NCBI RefSeq assembly: GCF_009730915.1
Contig: NC_052474.1
Location: forward strand, 19,193,501 to 19,257,500
Source: Dioscorea cayenensis subsp. rotundata
Taxonomy: Eukaryota > Streptophyta > Magnoliopsida > Dioscoreales > Dioscoreaceae
Reading direction: 5' to 3'
DNA length: 64,000 nt
Part shown: one piece after another, positions 38,692 to 50,373 of the stretch
Numbering within the stretch: the stretch's first letter is position 1
Layout: each line of letters begins with the position of its first letter
The notes under the pieces: generated by a model
Told to the model about the DNA's origin: nothing
What the model saw: only the letters and a program-made list of their open reading frames with translations
The model's database searches: none
Position numbers and translations under genes: made by a program

Positions 38692-41600
38692 CTATCTTCC
38701 TGAAAACCATGAAGCTGGAAGGACATTTTTAAGCTTCCTTCTGAAGATGATGAGGATGAGAGAACCAACCAGAGGACAAGTTGAGATGATGGCAATGTAT
38801 GCAAGTAGCCACATTGATTTGTTGCTCTGCCGAGATAGCTGGTTTATTGACCTCTTCAGCCTAGTAGTAATTTCGTCGTCTTTAAGACTTTCAGTGGAGT
38901 TGTTGTCTTGTGAACTCTGGCCAGGATGATGTTGTGTGGACTCTGCCGGTGGTTTGTCGGTGTCAATCTCATCCTTTTGAGCTGCAACAACCATACCGTC
39001 GTCGGCAAGGCTGATATATGGGCTCTTGTCAATTGAAGATTGCAGTGATGTATGCGGGCCGAGATCTTGTGTCTGCATCAAAAGGAAGCTCATCAAAGTT
39101 CAGTATTTGGAGTTCTGAAGAAATCATATTTTTAAGTGTTCTGATCATAAACAATAATACCTTTCTTGGTTTGTGAGTGATGGAACTAGAGTGGAGAACG
39201 GCAAGGAACTCAGCTACAGCTCCTACCCACCTGTAAACAACACTGGATTTGAGGTTGTTCTTTATCGACAAAAAGATCGTTATTTAGTGGGTGAGTTTGA
39301 AAATTACCATAATTTAGTAGCAGTGATCCCTTGGAAAAATCCAAGGTGTCCTCCATGTGCAGTGGTGGCCAATACAATGTTGTGATTTGCCCTGAGAGAT
39401 CAAAGGAAGAAAAATATTGGAACCAAAACCAAGTAAGAAGAATACAAGATGATTTGAATGGTGATTTTTGAACCTGCATTCATCCCAGGGAATTGCTTCC
39501 CTTGTACAAACTGGATCATCCAAAGCACTGAGACATAATAAGGGCACTGACACATTTCCAACAACTTGAGCACTGCTGCAGTGGCGGTAATATGTATCAA
39601 CAGTCTGACAAATGTTGGTGTCATTCAAGTTAGCTCATCTTACAATAACAAAATAATAACGTCAGATGAGATAACTATACCTCAAAATTAGCAACAATTC
39701 GAGTTGCATGGTGGTCAAAGTCCCTTACAGTGCGTGACTGGTCAAAAGTAAAAAGAAGAATAAACAATTAGTTTGGAGAATGATGTTCCACCTTGTATTA
39801 CACACGTCCAGAGTAAATAAAAAGGTGTATGAGCAATCAGGGTAGAAAACTGGCATCATCCAAATGTCATAGTTATGTAGAGAACAAAGTCCAAAAGCTC
39901 CAAAAGAACAGATAAAGATGATATGCCAATTTCGTATTTATGGAGAAAGATGACGCATTATGGCTGTTTTCTAGCTTTCGTTCAGAATTCTAATTCAACA
40001 TTAACCCACTACTTCAGTTTCATCAAATTAGTAACAAACAGCCTAGTGTGACTGAATTATTTTTTGTTATGAATTTGAGGACAGGATGTGCACCGTTGAG
40101 AACCAAGGCATGACAAAAAAATAAAAAGGACCGAGTAGACTATAAGTCTTACAAAGCAATTCCTCAATGATTGCATCCTACAATCAGGAATGTTTCCTGA
40201 TTGTTGATGCACGAGATAATCACGTCAAGACACTCAAATACTTACATAAAAGATTCCAGTTAATGCAGAGACAAAAAACCCCATAGATGTGGTACGTACC
40301 TTCTGAATCCCTTCCCAGTTTGCAAGTCGAGTCAAAAGAGGCTGATGTCTGAAAAATGACAATGTCCAAAAGTATCATCAAATGATGTATCAAAGAAGTA
40401 AATGGGCAGTTCATGCTAGAGGATGGCACTAACAATATTTACTTGAGGTTCAACTCAAATAACAGAAACAGTCTGCTAGATAAGATGGTTCTAGAGACGT
40501 ACTGTTTAGCATAACCTAGAAGACCAATTGCAAGGGCTCTGTCATACAATCGTTGCACAAGCTTACGATTAATGAACCTGTCACAAATCTACAAACTGGG
40601 TGTCAAATGTCAATAATTTTCCAAATAGCAATTCTTACAAACACTGACAAACTCAGCATCCAAAATAAAAAAAGACTCCAAACTAATGACAAAGATTTAT
40701 ATTAGACCTAACAAAGCAGTTAGTTAGAATCAGATGTCATGCCAATTATGGTGGCTCACAAATATTGAATAAATAGCTTACATGATTAGAAAGAAGTCCA
40801 GTGCTGAAAAGGAATGACACAAAAATTAAGTGAAAAACTAGGCTAAAGAAGAAATTGATACTGGGCTAATAGAACCAAGCAAGCAGCTCATCTGGAAGTC
40901 AGGAAGAAACAGAGAAAGATAGGTTAGGCAATGCATTTAGATGGAAATAGCAACAATGAGATCTACCTAGTGTGATGCCAGATGCCAATTATTAAATCAA
41001 AAGCCAAATTATGAATTGAGAACTCAGGAAGCAAAGCGTATGAAAAATGTAACATATCTGCAATAACTGAAAGGGAAAATTCAACTAAAAATACAAAAAA
41101 AAAAAAATTAATTAAATTAGAGAAAGATCTATATCTAAAACTTGTTTGATGACACAGAACATGTAATAATAAACTGAACAGAGGATCAATTGCAATTGCC
41201 TTGCTTATTGAAAAAACCGTGCCATCTTGATCCCTAGTAAAGTTGTTAATTTACTAACCACTAGATCCCATGGAGAGCAAACAGAAACAGCACCGGCAAC
41301 AGGAGTGCTCTCCCCCTCTTCTGCGAGATACTTAACCTAAAATCCAATATCCAAATGATCATGAGAAGCTAAAAAAAGCCCATTATTCAATATACCAATC
41401 ACAATTCTCTGACAATCAAATAGGGCTGCTCAATGGATATAGTAAATGATATTATATCATTACCAATATATTGGCACCAATGCTTGTCCCTACAGCAAAT
41501 AGAGGAGCCTTTGGATGTTCATGATTAAGGTTGTTCACAACTTCCCTCAAATCTTCAGTCCATCCAGCATTATAAAGGCAGTCAGACTGCATGAATTGGC

Positions 41601-44600
41601 ATAGAAAGCAGAAAACTTAGCAATAATTGAACTATTGCTGGTTATTTAGATAAAAATCATAATCAACCTGTGAGAACATCTGAATTAAGAGACATGTTTT
41701 ACAGATGCAGAGGTGGGAATTGGACACATTAAGACTAAAACATAGTCAGTAAAGGTAAAACAACAAGGTTATGGTAACATGCACTTTAAAATATTGAAGA
41801 TCTCGTCCTCCAATAAATATTCATGAATTGATATCATTTCTTGCGCACAAAGGAAGATGTCGAATGCTTCATACAATTAATGGAGAAGAGCCTTCAATGG
41901 GCAAAGGACACAATATATAGTTGTTCAGGATAAGTTCTTGACCTTTCGCATTCAGAAACTATAGTACAAACTCTACCACAAAAAAACCTTAATCAAATCG
42001 CATTCAGTGAAACTAAATCATGATATAAGGTAAGATGCCAGAAAAAGTAAGGCCACTGACAGTTATGGAGACACCACCCAAACCCCGATGGTTGCTAACA
42101 ACAACATGCCATCCTTGCTTTGCCACTGTGTGAGCAAGATGTTTTATATACTGCAAAACATATTGATTAACACAAACCAAATCAGCAAAAGACAGAATCA
42201 GTTTCCCATGTAAAAACAAAAACAAAACTACGCCACACACAAATGACCAGCATGAATCAACAGTTCTGAACCATTAGACACTACAAGCTTTGTATGAAAT
42301 AATTAATTGTAACATATATTCAAGGAAATGGAGACTCTTCATCACTGCACAGTGAATAAAAGGTATAACAGTTTCTAAATTATTGCATATGCTCGTTCCT
42401 CAAGCATAAACAAAATGAGACCATGTTCAATTGTTTTTTTCTTCCAATATATGCCATGCTTTATAATCGATTATCACGGATATAAATTCCTACAAAGAAT
42501 ACTCAGCAAAAGTTACACACATGTTCTTTATTTAAAAAATTTTTAAAAAAAGTTATGCACATGTGACAACACCAGCTTACAGCAAGTTAGAAATATCAAT
42601 TTTAAATAGGCTCAGATATCCATGTCTGGTAGACAGGAGATGACGAGTACAATGGCATATGCCTTGAGGTTTCTAGATCACACTAGAACTTCTACCAAGC
42701 AGGATTGTCAAACTCCCAACATTGATTTTTGGGGTAAGTTTTTTGATATTGCACCAACTATGAACATTTTTCACTATGGAATTCAAACCTCAATTTAAAT
42801 CAAAATGATTACTCAACTTCAATTTTGTTTCACCAAAGGATTATCCGACAGATTCTGGCATATTTTTGATGATGTAACGTCAGAAATTATTTATCAGCAG
42901 ATGATATAGAATTATAAGCTGAACAGCGTGTCATATATATGATGACAAAAAATTTCCAGTATATACATCATAAAAAAATAGTTTAGAATCTCGCAACTAA
43001 CCACTCGGTGAAAAAAATTAAAACTGGGTAACCATTTTGATTCAAATTGAAGTTTGAACCCAAAATGAAAAAGAATCATAGTTTGGAGCCCTATCAAAAA
43101 ATTTACCCGCACTTATCTTGATTTAAGAGCAAAACATAACATGGTAGATCAAGGCACTTGCATACTCAACATGTACACTCGCTCGTTTAATTTGGCACAT
43201 ATTCAACTTATTTGCTTATATCAACCAAGGTTTACGAATTCTAAACAGGATAAACTCAATAGGCTAAATTGTAGAGGTTAAAGAAAAACTTACAGCAGAA
43301 GCAGAATCACTAGTGAGTCCAGGTACTACAACCATAATAGGTGTTGTATCATCTTTAGAAATGCCCCCATCAGTGTGGAGAGAATAACCTTTTGCTGTAA
43401 GAATACACATTCTAGTAAGCACCCAAGATTTCAAAACTTATATACTAACATTAAAAAAAAGGATATACTATACTAATTAAGTTAAGTAATCTCATGACCA
43501 TATAAAAACAATGTCAACTATAACTTAAGCAGGAAGTATATTATGTCCGACAAAGATCTAAGGGATTGCAAAACACAAGGCAAAGCCCAACAACAGTATC
43601 AAGATTTGTATTTAAACAAATAGATAGCGACAGAATATGTTAAAATAATGATTCTCGACTCATGCTATTCTAGACACAAAATAAGCCAATATGAGAATTA
43701 ATATGGCCATTTAATTGCTCCAAGAAAAAAAAGAAAGAAAAAGGAAGGAGCACAAGTTGCATGGAGTGCCAACTTTTGAGTTTACTAATGAGACAATTTA
43801 TAATCCTCTGGGGAGTGACAAAATGACACTGGGCAGGGCAGGAAGCATCAACAGAGAAAGACTTTAAAGGTCTAACCTAGTTTATGCAATACATGGCAAA
43901 ACTGTGATTGGTAGATATAAAAATCATGATTCTTTTAAGTTTGGGTTGTGAGAAAAATCACGCCCCTCTAAACTACATCCCGTGACTTGCAACTGTATAC
44001 ATGAATCAATGGCATCCTTGATCAGGATTGCCATTGGAGCTACTAAAAGCAAACACACAACAGAAAAGACCACATTTGGCTATTGGACCTTACCATCTGA
44101 AGCAAGGATCCAATCCAAAGCAATTGTCCCGCCATCACGCACTGAGAACAACTGCCTGCAATGCAAACAAACGATCCATCAAAGTTCCACAAAAAGACAT
44201 GAAGCCATTAACAAGATGAATGAATTATTCAACATATTAAAAAAAAAAAAAAAAAAACATTTTATCAAAATTAAAAATTGGGCGCCACTTTCCACCAAAC
44301 TGAGAGACCTTCGGTAGCGGACAGCCGGTGGCCGACCAAAGAAATTCAGGAACGTGGTCTGAAAATGTGGACTCGAAAGCCACGGTGTGGGCAAATACCT
44401 AAACAAGAAAACCACCATCAAAACCCCAATCAAACAACAAGAAACCAAACAATCACAAAATCAAAAGGCCGAAATCACACCTCCCGTGAAGAATCCGGCA
44501 CTTAGAGACCACATCGTGATATAACTCACACGGACTTCCATACGTGAGCACCACCGCATCGCCGCGAAGCCCGCGAACGAGATCTCGCAGGAAATGAAAC

Positions 44601-44710
44601 TCAAGGAAGTCATACAAGAAGGCGACAACGAATACAAGCAAAGCAACAAGGTAATGGGCAGGCGGAACAGCAGCCGCGGCGAGGAGGAGGAGCTCGCCGG
44701 CGGAAGCCAT
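38692..44710 (-). CDS. Alpha/beta hydrolase, EMB8-like (YheT family), membrane-anchored
   Basis: Fourteen exons on the minus strand: 44710-44481, 44398-44309, 44155-44094, 43394-43294, 42150-42061, 41586-41464, 41336-41259, 40588-40503, 40348-40300, 39737-39681, 39604-39474, 39391-39308, 39230-39161 and 39072-38692. All phases agree; 543 aa, intact. The N-terminal hydrophobic helix (about residues 14-35) and a C-terminal one (MWLLAYIAIISTCPLVGSLI) suggest membrane anchoring at both ends. The fold shows PTPWLSSPHFQTTFLNFFGR, IMVVVPGLTSDSASA, VVVSNHRGLGG, the nucleophile elbow GTSIG, the acid in LSALDDPVC and the catalytic His in HGGHLGF. The substrate is unknown; relatives act on lipid or acyl esters. 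Arabidopsis At1g34340, next to TMEM18 and PS1, is probably the orthologue (from memory). Confidence 0.92.
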
Positions 44711-45060
44711 GGATTCCGGCGATGAAGAGCAGTAAAAGCCCTCGCTTTTTCAATCAGTATTTATAAAAGCTCGGGGAGATCGGAGCGGGGAAGGGGTGGG
44801 TACGGTTTGGTCGGATCCGGTGTGTGGTTGACTATGAAATAGGATCTCAGGATAACTAATAAAATTCGTACACGTGTCTGAAAAGTTTACTGTGACGTGT
44901 ATATTGACACGTGTATGTATTTGGTGAACCCTGTAGAAATGACTGTGTTTGTGGCCGAGTAGCAGCCACCCGGGCCGGCCTTCAACCATTGGGTGACGGT
45001 CGGTGAGGATGGAGGGAAAAAATGAGTAAATTATTTGCATATATATATATATATATAATG
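44711..45060 (-). promoter_or_regulatory. Upstream region of the EMB8-like gene with ACGTGT cores
   Basis: Within 44868-44920 there are three ACGT-core elements: TACACGTGTC, TGACGTGTA and GACACGTGTA. These resemble ABRE/G-box sites. A (AT)n run lies at about 45041-45058. Confidence 0.4.
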
Positions 45061-45885
45061 TCTTTTATGCCCCTTTGAATAGTTAGTATTTACCCATCAT
45101 GTGTGACGCTAGGAAAAAGATGGCAAAGCTCATGGCCGGCAAAGTTCATCTAGCGGGAGAGATTAAATTCTCAAAAAAGTGGGAAAACTAAGTCAAGAAG
45201 AAAGCTTGAAAAAGAGATTTTCATGTCCACATATTCTAATATAATTTCTTCTTCTTTTCCTCATAACTCTTTCTTTGTTTTTAGAAAGAGGAGCGGGGCG
45301 AACCCACTCACACTAAAGACCCGAGACATACTACAGGCCCTCGGTGGAATAAATGGGGATGAGTCATGCTCACGCTAGTCTTTGAACCACCCATACATAA
45401 CCACTATTCACAACTCCTGAAATGCTACCACCGGTAAATCGAACTCCTCACCACTTTGCGTGTCGATAGAGGCTCCAGTCTAGGTAGAGCTCTCTGTGTC
45501 TTTCTCGAGAGTAGTTCTTGCCAAATTTAGATATGAAATATGCCCATGTACTAAAACGCTCTTTGGTGTTTTCTTCATAGGGAAGAAGTGCTAGAGAGGG
45601 GTGCAGGCTGAAATCATCTGATTCATGAACTAATCGGCAGGGTTTTACTTATTTTTAAAAATAAATTGTAAGATTTAATTTAAAAGTGATGATTAATGTT
45701 TAAAAAATACCACAAACAAATTCGGATTAAATTTAACATTATCTCTTTGGGAATCATTAATTTCATCAAAAAAAAAATAACGGTGGGGATTGAAAAAAAA
45801 ATAGTTTTTTCTATAAAAAAAAACTATTAAATATAGAAATGATTAATAAAAATATTTCAAATGAATTTTTAAAAAAAGTTTTTAA
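45061..45885. other. Spacer with an unassigned GC-richer segment
   Basis: The part at about 45290-45520 is distinctly richer in G+C than its surroundings and contains accggtaaatcgaactcctc, loosely like a tRNA B-box on the minus strand. It may be a SINE or another dispersed repeat; the family is not recognised. No gene. Confidence 0.3.
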
Positions 45886-46368
45886 CGTTTTCTCTAAACT
45901 ATGGGGTTGCTCCTAATTTGGTCATTGAACTTCAAAAAATTTCAATTGCATCCCTAAACTATTTATTTTCTTCCAATCAAGTCCTTCAGGAGAACGGTGT
46001 TAATGGGATGCTCACGTGGCTAGTCAACTTTCCAGCTTCCCTTCACTTTTTTCTTTCACGTGTGCATATATTCCTTTTAAACTCTAATGCTTATCACCAC
46101 TTCCCTTATCTCTACATTTTCTCCTACTCATCCTTTTCCATTTTCCTTCTTTCTAAGATCTTTAGCAACGAGGTTCTAAGAAAAAGCCTCAAAAATTCTA
46201 TTGACAGAGCCAGGAACAACATCAAAGTAGAAAATGGTCCTAGCTTGAATCCTCAAGATATCACTCTCTCTCAGACTATGAGTGTTCCTGCTCTCCAAAT
46301 CCACCACACCAACACTTCCACTTCCTACATAGTTATGTTCCAAAGATTATATTAAGATTCATTAATGA

Positions 46369-46433
<65 letters not shown>

Positions 46434-47185
46434 AGTGTTTGTATGTATATACATACCGTTGGCAACAAAGAGAATGACTTCAGCATCAAGATGATGAGGC
46501 TTGAGAAAGGCTCTTGGTTTGAGATCGATAATTGAAACCCTGTAGTTACTAACCCCAACCAACAACTTGGACAGTTGATAGACATTTGGGAGGACTCTCA
46601 AGCTCCCATGCTCAATCCTGAGCCTTTGCACAAACCTCTCATTCCGGAAAACATAGTCTCTTTCTTCTCATTCTTCTTGATGATCATTTCCTCCACCATA
46701 ATCAACTTGGCAACGTGTCTTGCATTTTTCCAGTCTAGACGTACTTTGATGTTGTTCCTTGCTCCATCAATGGCATTCTTGAAGCTTTTCCTTGAAACCT
46801 CATTGCTGAAGACCTCAGAAAGGAGAAAAATGAAGAGGTTGAGTAGGAGAAAAGGTAGGTTTTTTAGAAAGGTGGTCATTGATGTTATGCAAACGACTGC
46901 GTGGGCTTTGATGGTAGAGAGATGGAGAAGAGGAGAGTATTTATAGACAGATAGAGAAGAGATAAGGGAAGTTGTGATAAGCATTAGAGTTTAAACGGAT
47001 ATATGCACATGTGGAAGAAGAAAGTGAAGGAAAAGCTAGAAAGTTGACTCGCCACGTCAGCTTCCAGTTAACGTTGTTCACTAGAAGGACTTGATTGGAA
47101 GAAAATAAACAGTTTAGGATGCAATTGAAATTTTTTGAAGTTCAGTGACCAAATTGGGAACAACCCCATAGTTTAGGGACTATCT
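45886..47185. mobile_element. Long inverted-repeat element (Pack-MULE/fold-back type) carrying a 7S-globulin gene start
   Basis: The outer ends mirror each other: ctaaactatggggttg at about 45898 and its complement at about 47161-47176, continuing through matching cccaatttggtcactgaact and atcaagtccttc segments. The arms stay recognisably similar inward for about 350-450 bases each, including promoter and signal-peptide sequence, and meet around a (TA)n core at 46368-46432. Long terminal inverted repeats with a captured gene piece suggest a Pack-MULE or fold-back element. No 9-base target duplication was found, so the class is uncertain. Confidence 0.65.
46445..46878 (-). pseudogene. Vicilin-like (7S globulin, cupin) gene fragment in the right arm
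   Basis: A TATAAATAC box lies at about 46946-46938, then ATG at 46878 and a signal peptide (MTTFLKNLPFLLLNLFIFLL). A separate frame at 46660-46457 gives the first cupin strand region: EHGSLRVLPNVYQLSKLLVG, NYRVSIIDLKPRAFLKPHHL and DAEVILFVANG, ending at a GT donor (46456). This is how the N-terminal cupin exon of 7S storage globulins and vicilin-like antimicrobial proteins reads. Later exons are absent; the sequence ends in (TA)n. The left arm (about 46130-46240, plus strand) has a second, worse copy of the signal-peptide/propeptide part (FSNEVLRKSLKNSIDRARNN). It is a captured fragment rather than a working gene. Confidence 0.72.
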
Positions 47186-48282
47186 GGGTAGTAGTGAAAA
47201 GAATAAAGCTGTATTTTCATATTTAAGGACACCATTTAAACCTTGTATATATTTTAGAGCATAATAAGCCCACCCCAAATTCTATAGCCTTTTATCCTAA
47301 TATAGACATTCATTCCAATTTGGTTCCTCAACATAGGATGAATATTCTAATCATGTATGTGGATTTGAAATACAGGATCTAATATAGATATTCATTACAA
47401 GTTAAATGTAAACTATGTTTTGTATTATGATAATTGTGCTTTTGAAGGAATTATATCCTAAAAAACTTTAGGATGTGCTTCCAATTTCGGTTGGATAGGA
47501 TAATGAATAGATTAATAGTGAAATAGGTATGGACTTGCATGACTTTATATTTATCTGTTTATGACCAAACTATAAAGATTAATCTCAATTTTTTTGTTTT
47601 TTTTGTTTTTTAAAGGAAGGTTGTTGTTTATTATTATTACTAGCATGTCTTTCATGCTGAGCATATTAGACTCTTATCAAGCTTAATTTGGTTTTAAGAA
47701 CAAAGTTTTATACACACCTTCAGACTATTTTTTTAATAAAGAAACTACATAATCAATTATCATTCATGTGATGTAGGGATGTGAGACTTGGCATAATTTT
47801 TTCCCAGTGAAGTTTGCATGTTTCTCATTTGCATATCATCTTTATTTGTTGATACAGGCTCCAACTGCTACAAATTCACACAAATATTGTTATATGGACT
47901 TGTTGAATTTCATCACAGATTTTTTATGAATTGATAATTTGAAAGTTATAGCATATCTTGATTTAGACATGTATGTGGTGGAATTAAACTGATCTAGATT
48001 TTTTGAGATGCCTTGAATTTACGTTGAATTGTCTTAAAGCAAATAAAAGCAATCTAGTTTTGATTGTTCAATACTTCAGTGGTAACTGGTAAGTTAAATT
48101 GAATTGAACAGCTCCTAAATTTTGTAAAAGCAAATAAAAGAAACCAATATCTATTTGTTCAATAGTTTACTTTTAATGGTAAGTTGAAAGCCTTGGCATG
48201 ATTTAAATGTCGGCTTGATATGGTAAGGTGTTTTGTATACTTAGAATTTTTTTTGGGTATCTTGTTTTGATAACCTTATCTC
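47186..48282. other. AT-rich sequence 5' of the MULE transposase
   Basis: No gene recognised. It probably contains the MULE's 5' end, but no matching terminal inverted repeat could be paired by eye with sequence past 55.1 kb. Confidence 0.4.
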
Positions 48283-49078
48283 ATGGGAACTTATGTTGAC
48301 CTTATTTTGCACTATGGAGGGAAGTGGAAGAGTGAGGACGAGATGGTGTATGAGGGTGGTCTGGTTGAAAAAGTTGCATCAGTAGATGTTGATTGCATGT
48401 CGTACTTCACATTGTGGGATTAATTTATCGATGTTAGGTGTGGAAGAGGAGAAAGGATGCAATTCAAAATTAATGGACTTTCTGGACATGACAGAATAGA
48501 GGAGGTTTTGAATGATGCTGATACAAGAAATATGGTGTATTACAAGAGTGGGTATGATAGTAGTATTGAAGTGTTTATGGTTGAGCATGACCCTCCAGTG
48601 GCTGTTTTACCCAGTGAATTAGATGGAAGTCAGGGTCAACAAAGCTATATGGTAATTGTAAGAACAATACAGAACTAGCTACAATAAAGAGCCGAGAAAA
48701 ATGTTAACATGACCTATATGGTAATTGTTTTTCAGATGAGTCTTACCCACCATCTGGAAACTCAAGGGATGCAAAAATTAATGTCAATTCAGACTTCAAC
48801 AATGCTATATGGTTATATGAAGATTTCGAGGGTGACGAGGATGGCTTCTTCAACAATGCGCAAAGTACTAATCATAAAGAAAATTCATCCCCAAATGTGA
48901 ACATGGGAGGAACTACAGAAGTTGTTGAGAATGCAAGGCTACGAGAAGAAGAAATGGGTGAGTTTAATAAACCTACACAATATAAAGATGATTTGCATGG
49001 ATTGCAGGGTTCGGATAATGAAAAAGGCCATCCTTATGTTGATTTCAATGAAAAGGAAGATGTAAAAAATCCACATTT

Positions 49079-49460
49079 CACTACAAGAAAGCGGACTTAT
49101 AGCGGCGGAACAATTTGCCACTATAGGTCGGCGGATAGCCAATTAGCCACTAAATCCTTCATCACTATATTTGTTTTTTGCAACAAATTTACACTTTTGC
49201 TATTATTTTATCTGTTAGGATTGGAACTGCACAATGATATGTAGCGGCAAAAACGTTTTGCCGCTATAAATTTTATAATAGCTGAACATTTTGGCATCTA
49301 TAAGTTCTATTGATTAGTTTAGTATCTCTATAGCGGCGGAACATTTTGCCACTATAAATTCTATAGTGACAGAACATTTCTGTCGCTATAAATCCTATAG
49401 ATTTGTTTAGTATCTTATAGTGGTGGAAAGATCTACCGCTATAGGCCTTGTAAATTGAAT
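49079..49460 (+). mobile_element. CACTA (En/Spm) element, one end only
   Basis: Begins with CACTACAAGAAAG exactly where the MULE frame stops making sense, followed by clustered subterminal motifs built on tatagcggcggaacattttg and its variants (at about 49095, 49258, 49330, 49375 and 49425), typical of CACTA subterminal repeats. No opposite end (CTTGTAGTG) was seen in the window, so it is truncated or rearranged. Confidence 0.75.
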
Positions 49461-50373
49461 AAATGCTTAATAGCTAGTCAAATATGTTTCTAATATATAC
49501 AAACAAAGATATATATATATATATATATATATTTGAGACAACCTGATAGACAACATTAATATTTTAATTTATTAATCTCACACCATAAAAGTAATAAAAA
49601 AAAACTAAATAACAACCTTCAATATACATATTATAAGCAAACACACACTAACATACGGCCACACACATATTATTAGTCTCTCAGAACAACAAAGTATATA
49701 TATATAGAGAGAGAGATATCAAGCGTATGAGGGTATGACAAACAGGGCTAACACTTCTGCTATAGTTTCACACACAAACATGATGAAGATTACTGAAGTT
49801 CCTACAATAATGAAAATTTGTAAGTTAGGAAAAAGCAATAACTAGTTAAACCATGAGAGCAACAAAGAGCATAAGAAATAGTCTAGTCCACTAAACCAGC
49901 TATATCCTTAACACTACATTAGTTAAGCTCCATGAGCATCCAAATAGCAATATTCAAGTATTCAACTTAAGAACAAACAGTTCATTAAACCATTCAATGA
50001 GAGCCTCCATATGAGAACCTATCTGCAACCTTATTTGTATTATATTGTTGTAATTCCACCATCCAATCAACACAAATTTCCTCAAAAACCACATCTTTAC
50101 GGAAAAAAAACCCCCAATATTAAGGAACTTGGCCTACATGGCTTGGAATGCAACCTAAAAATTTGATTTAACATGACAAAAAATATTAAGGAATGCAAAT
50201 AGTACCATTAGACGCCTTGGAGTCCAGCATGTAGACATTTCTCCATGCAGACACTTCTCTTGTTGTTTGATATATTAGACACTTGTAAGTTGTAACATGG
50301 AATGAAGAACAATGGCAGACTTCACTAATGATAAAAAAATTGATGAGAATGTAAATTCAAAATGAATGACTTC
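49461..50373. other. Unassigned sequence between CACTA end and LTR
   Basis: AT-rich, with an (AT)n run at about 49508-49532 and a GA run near 49707. It could be CACTA interior. No coding potential recognised. Confidence 0.4.

Noticed and set aside
45290-45520. Possible tRNA gene from a B-box-like string
   Set aside because: No A-box at proper spacing and no cloverleaf could be folded; kept only as a possible SINE-like repeat.
46352-46631. Poly-Tyr/Ile tail frames across the (TA)n run at 46.4 kb
   Set aside because: They are a translation of a dinucleotide repeat following a captured exon.
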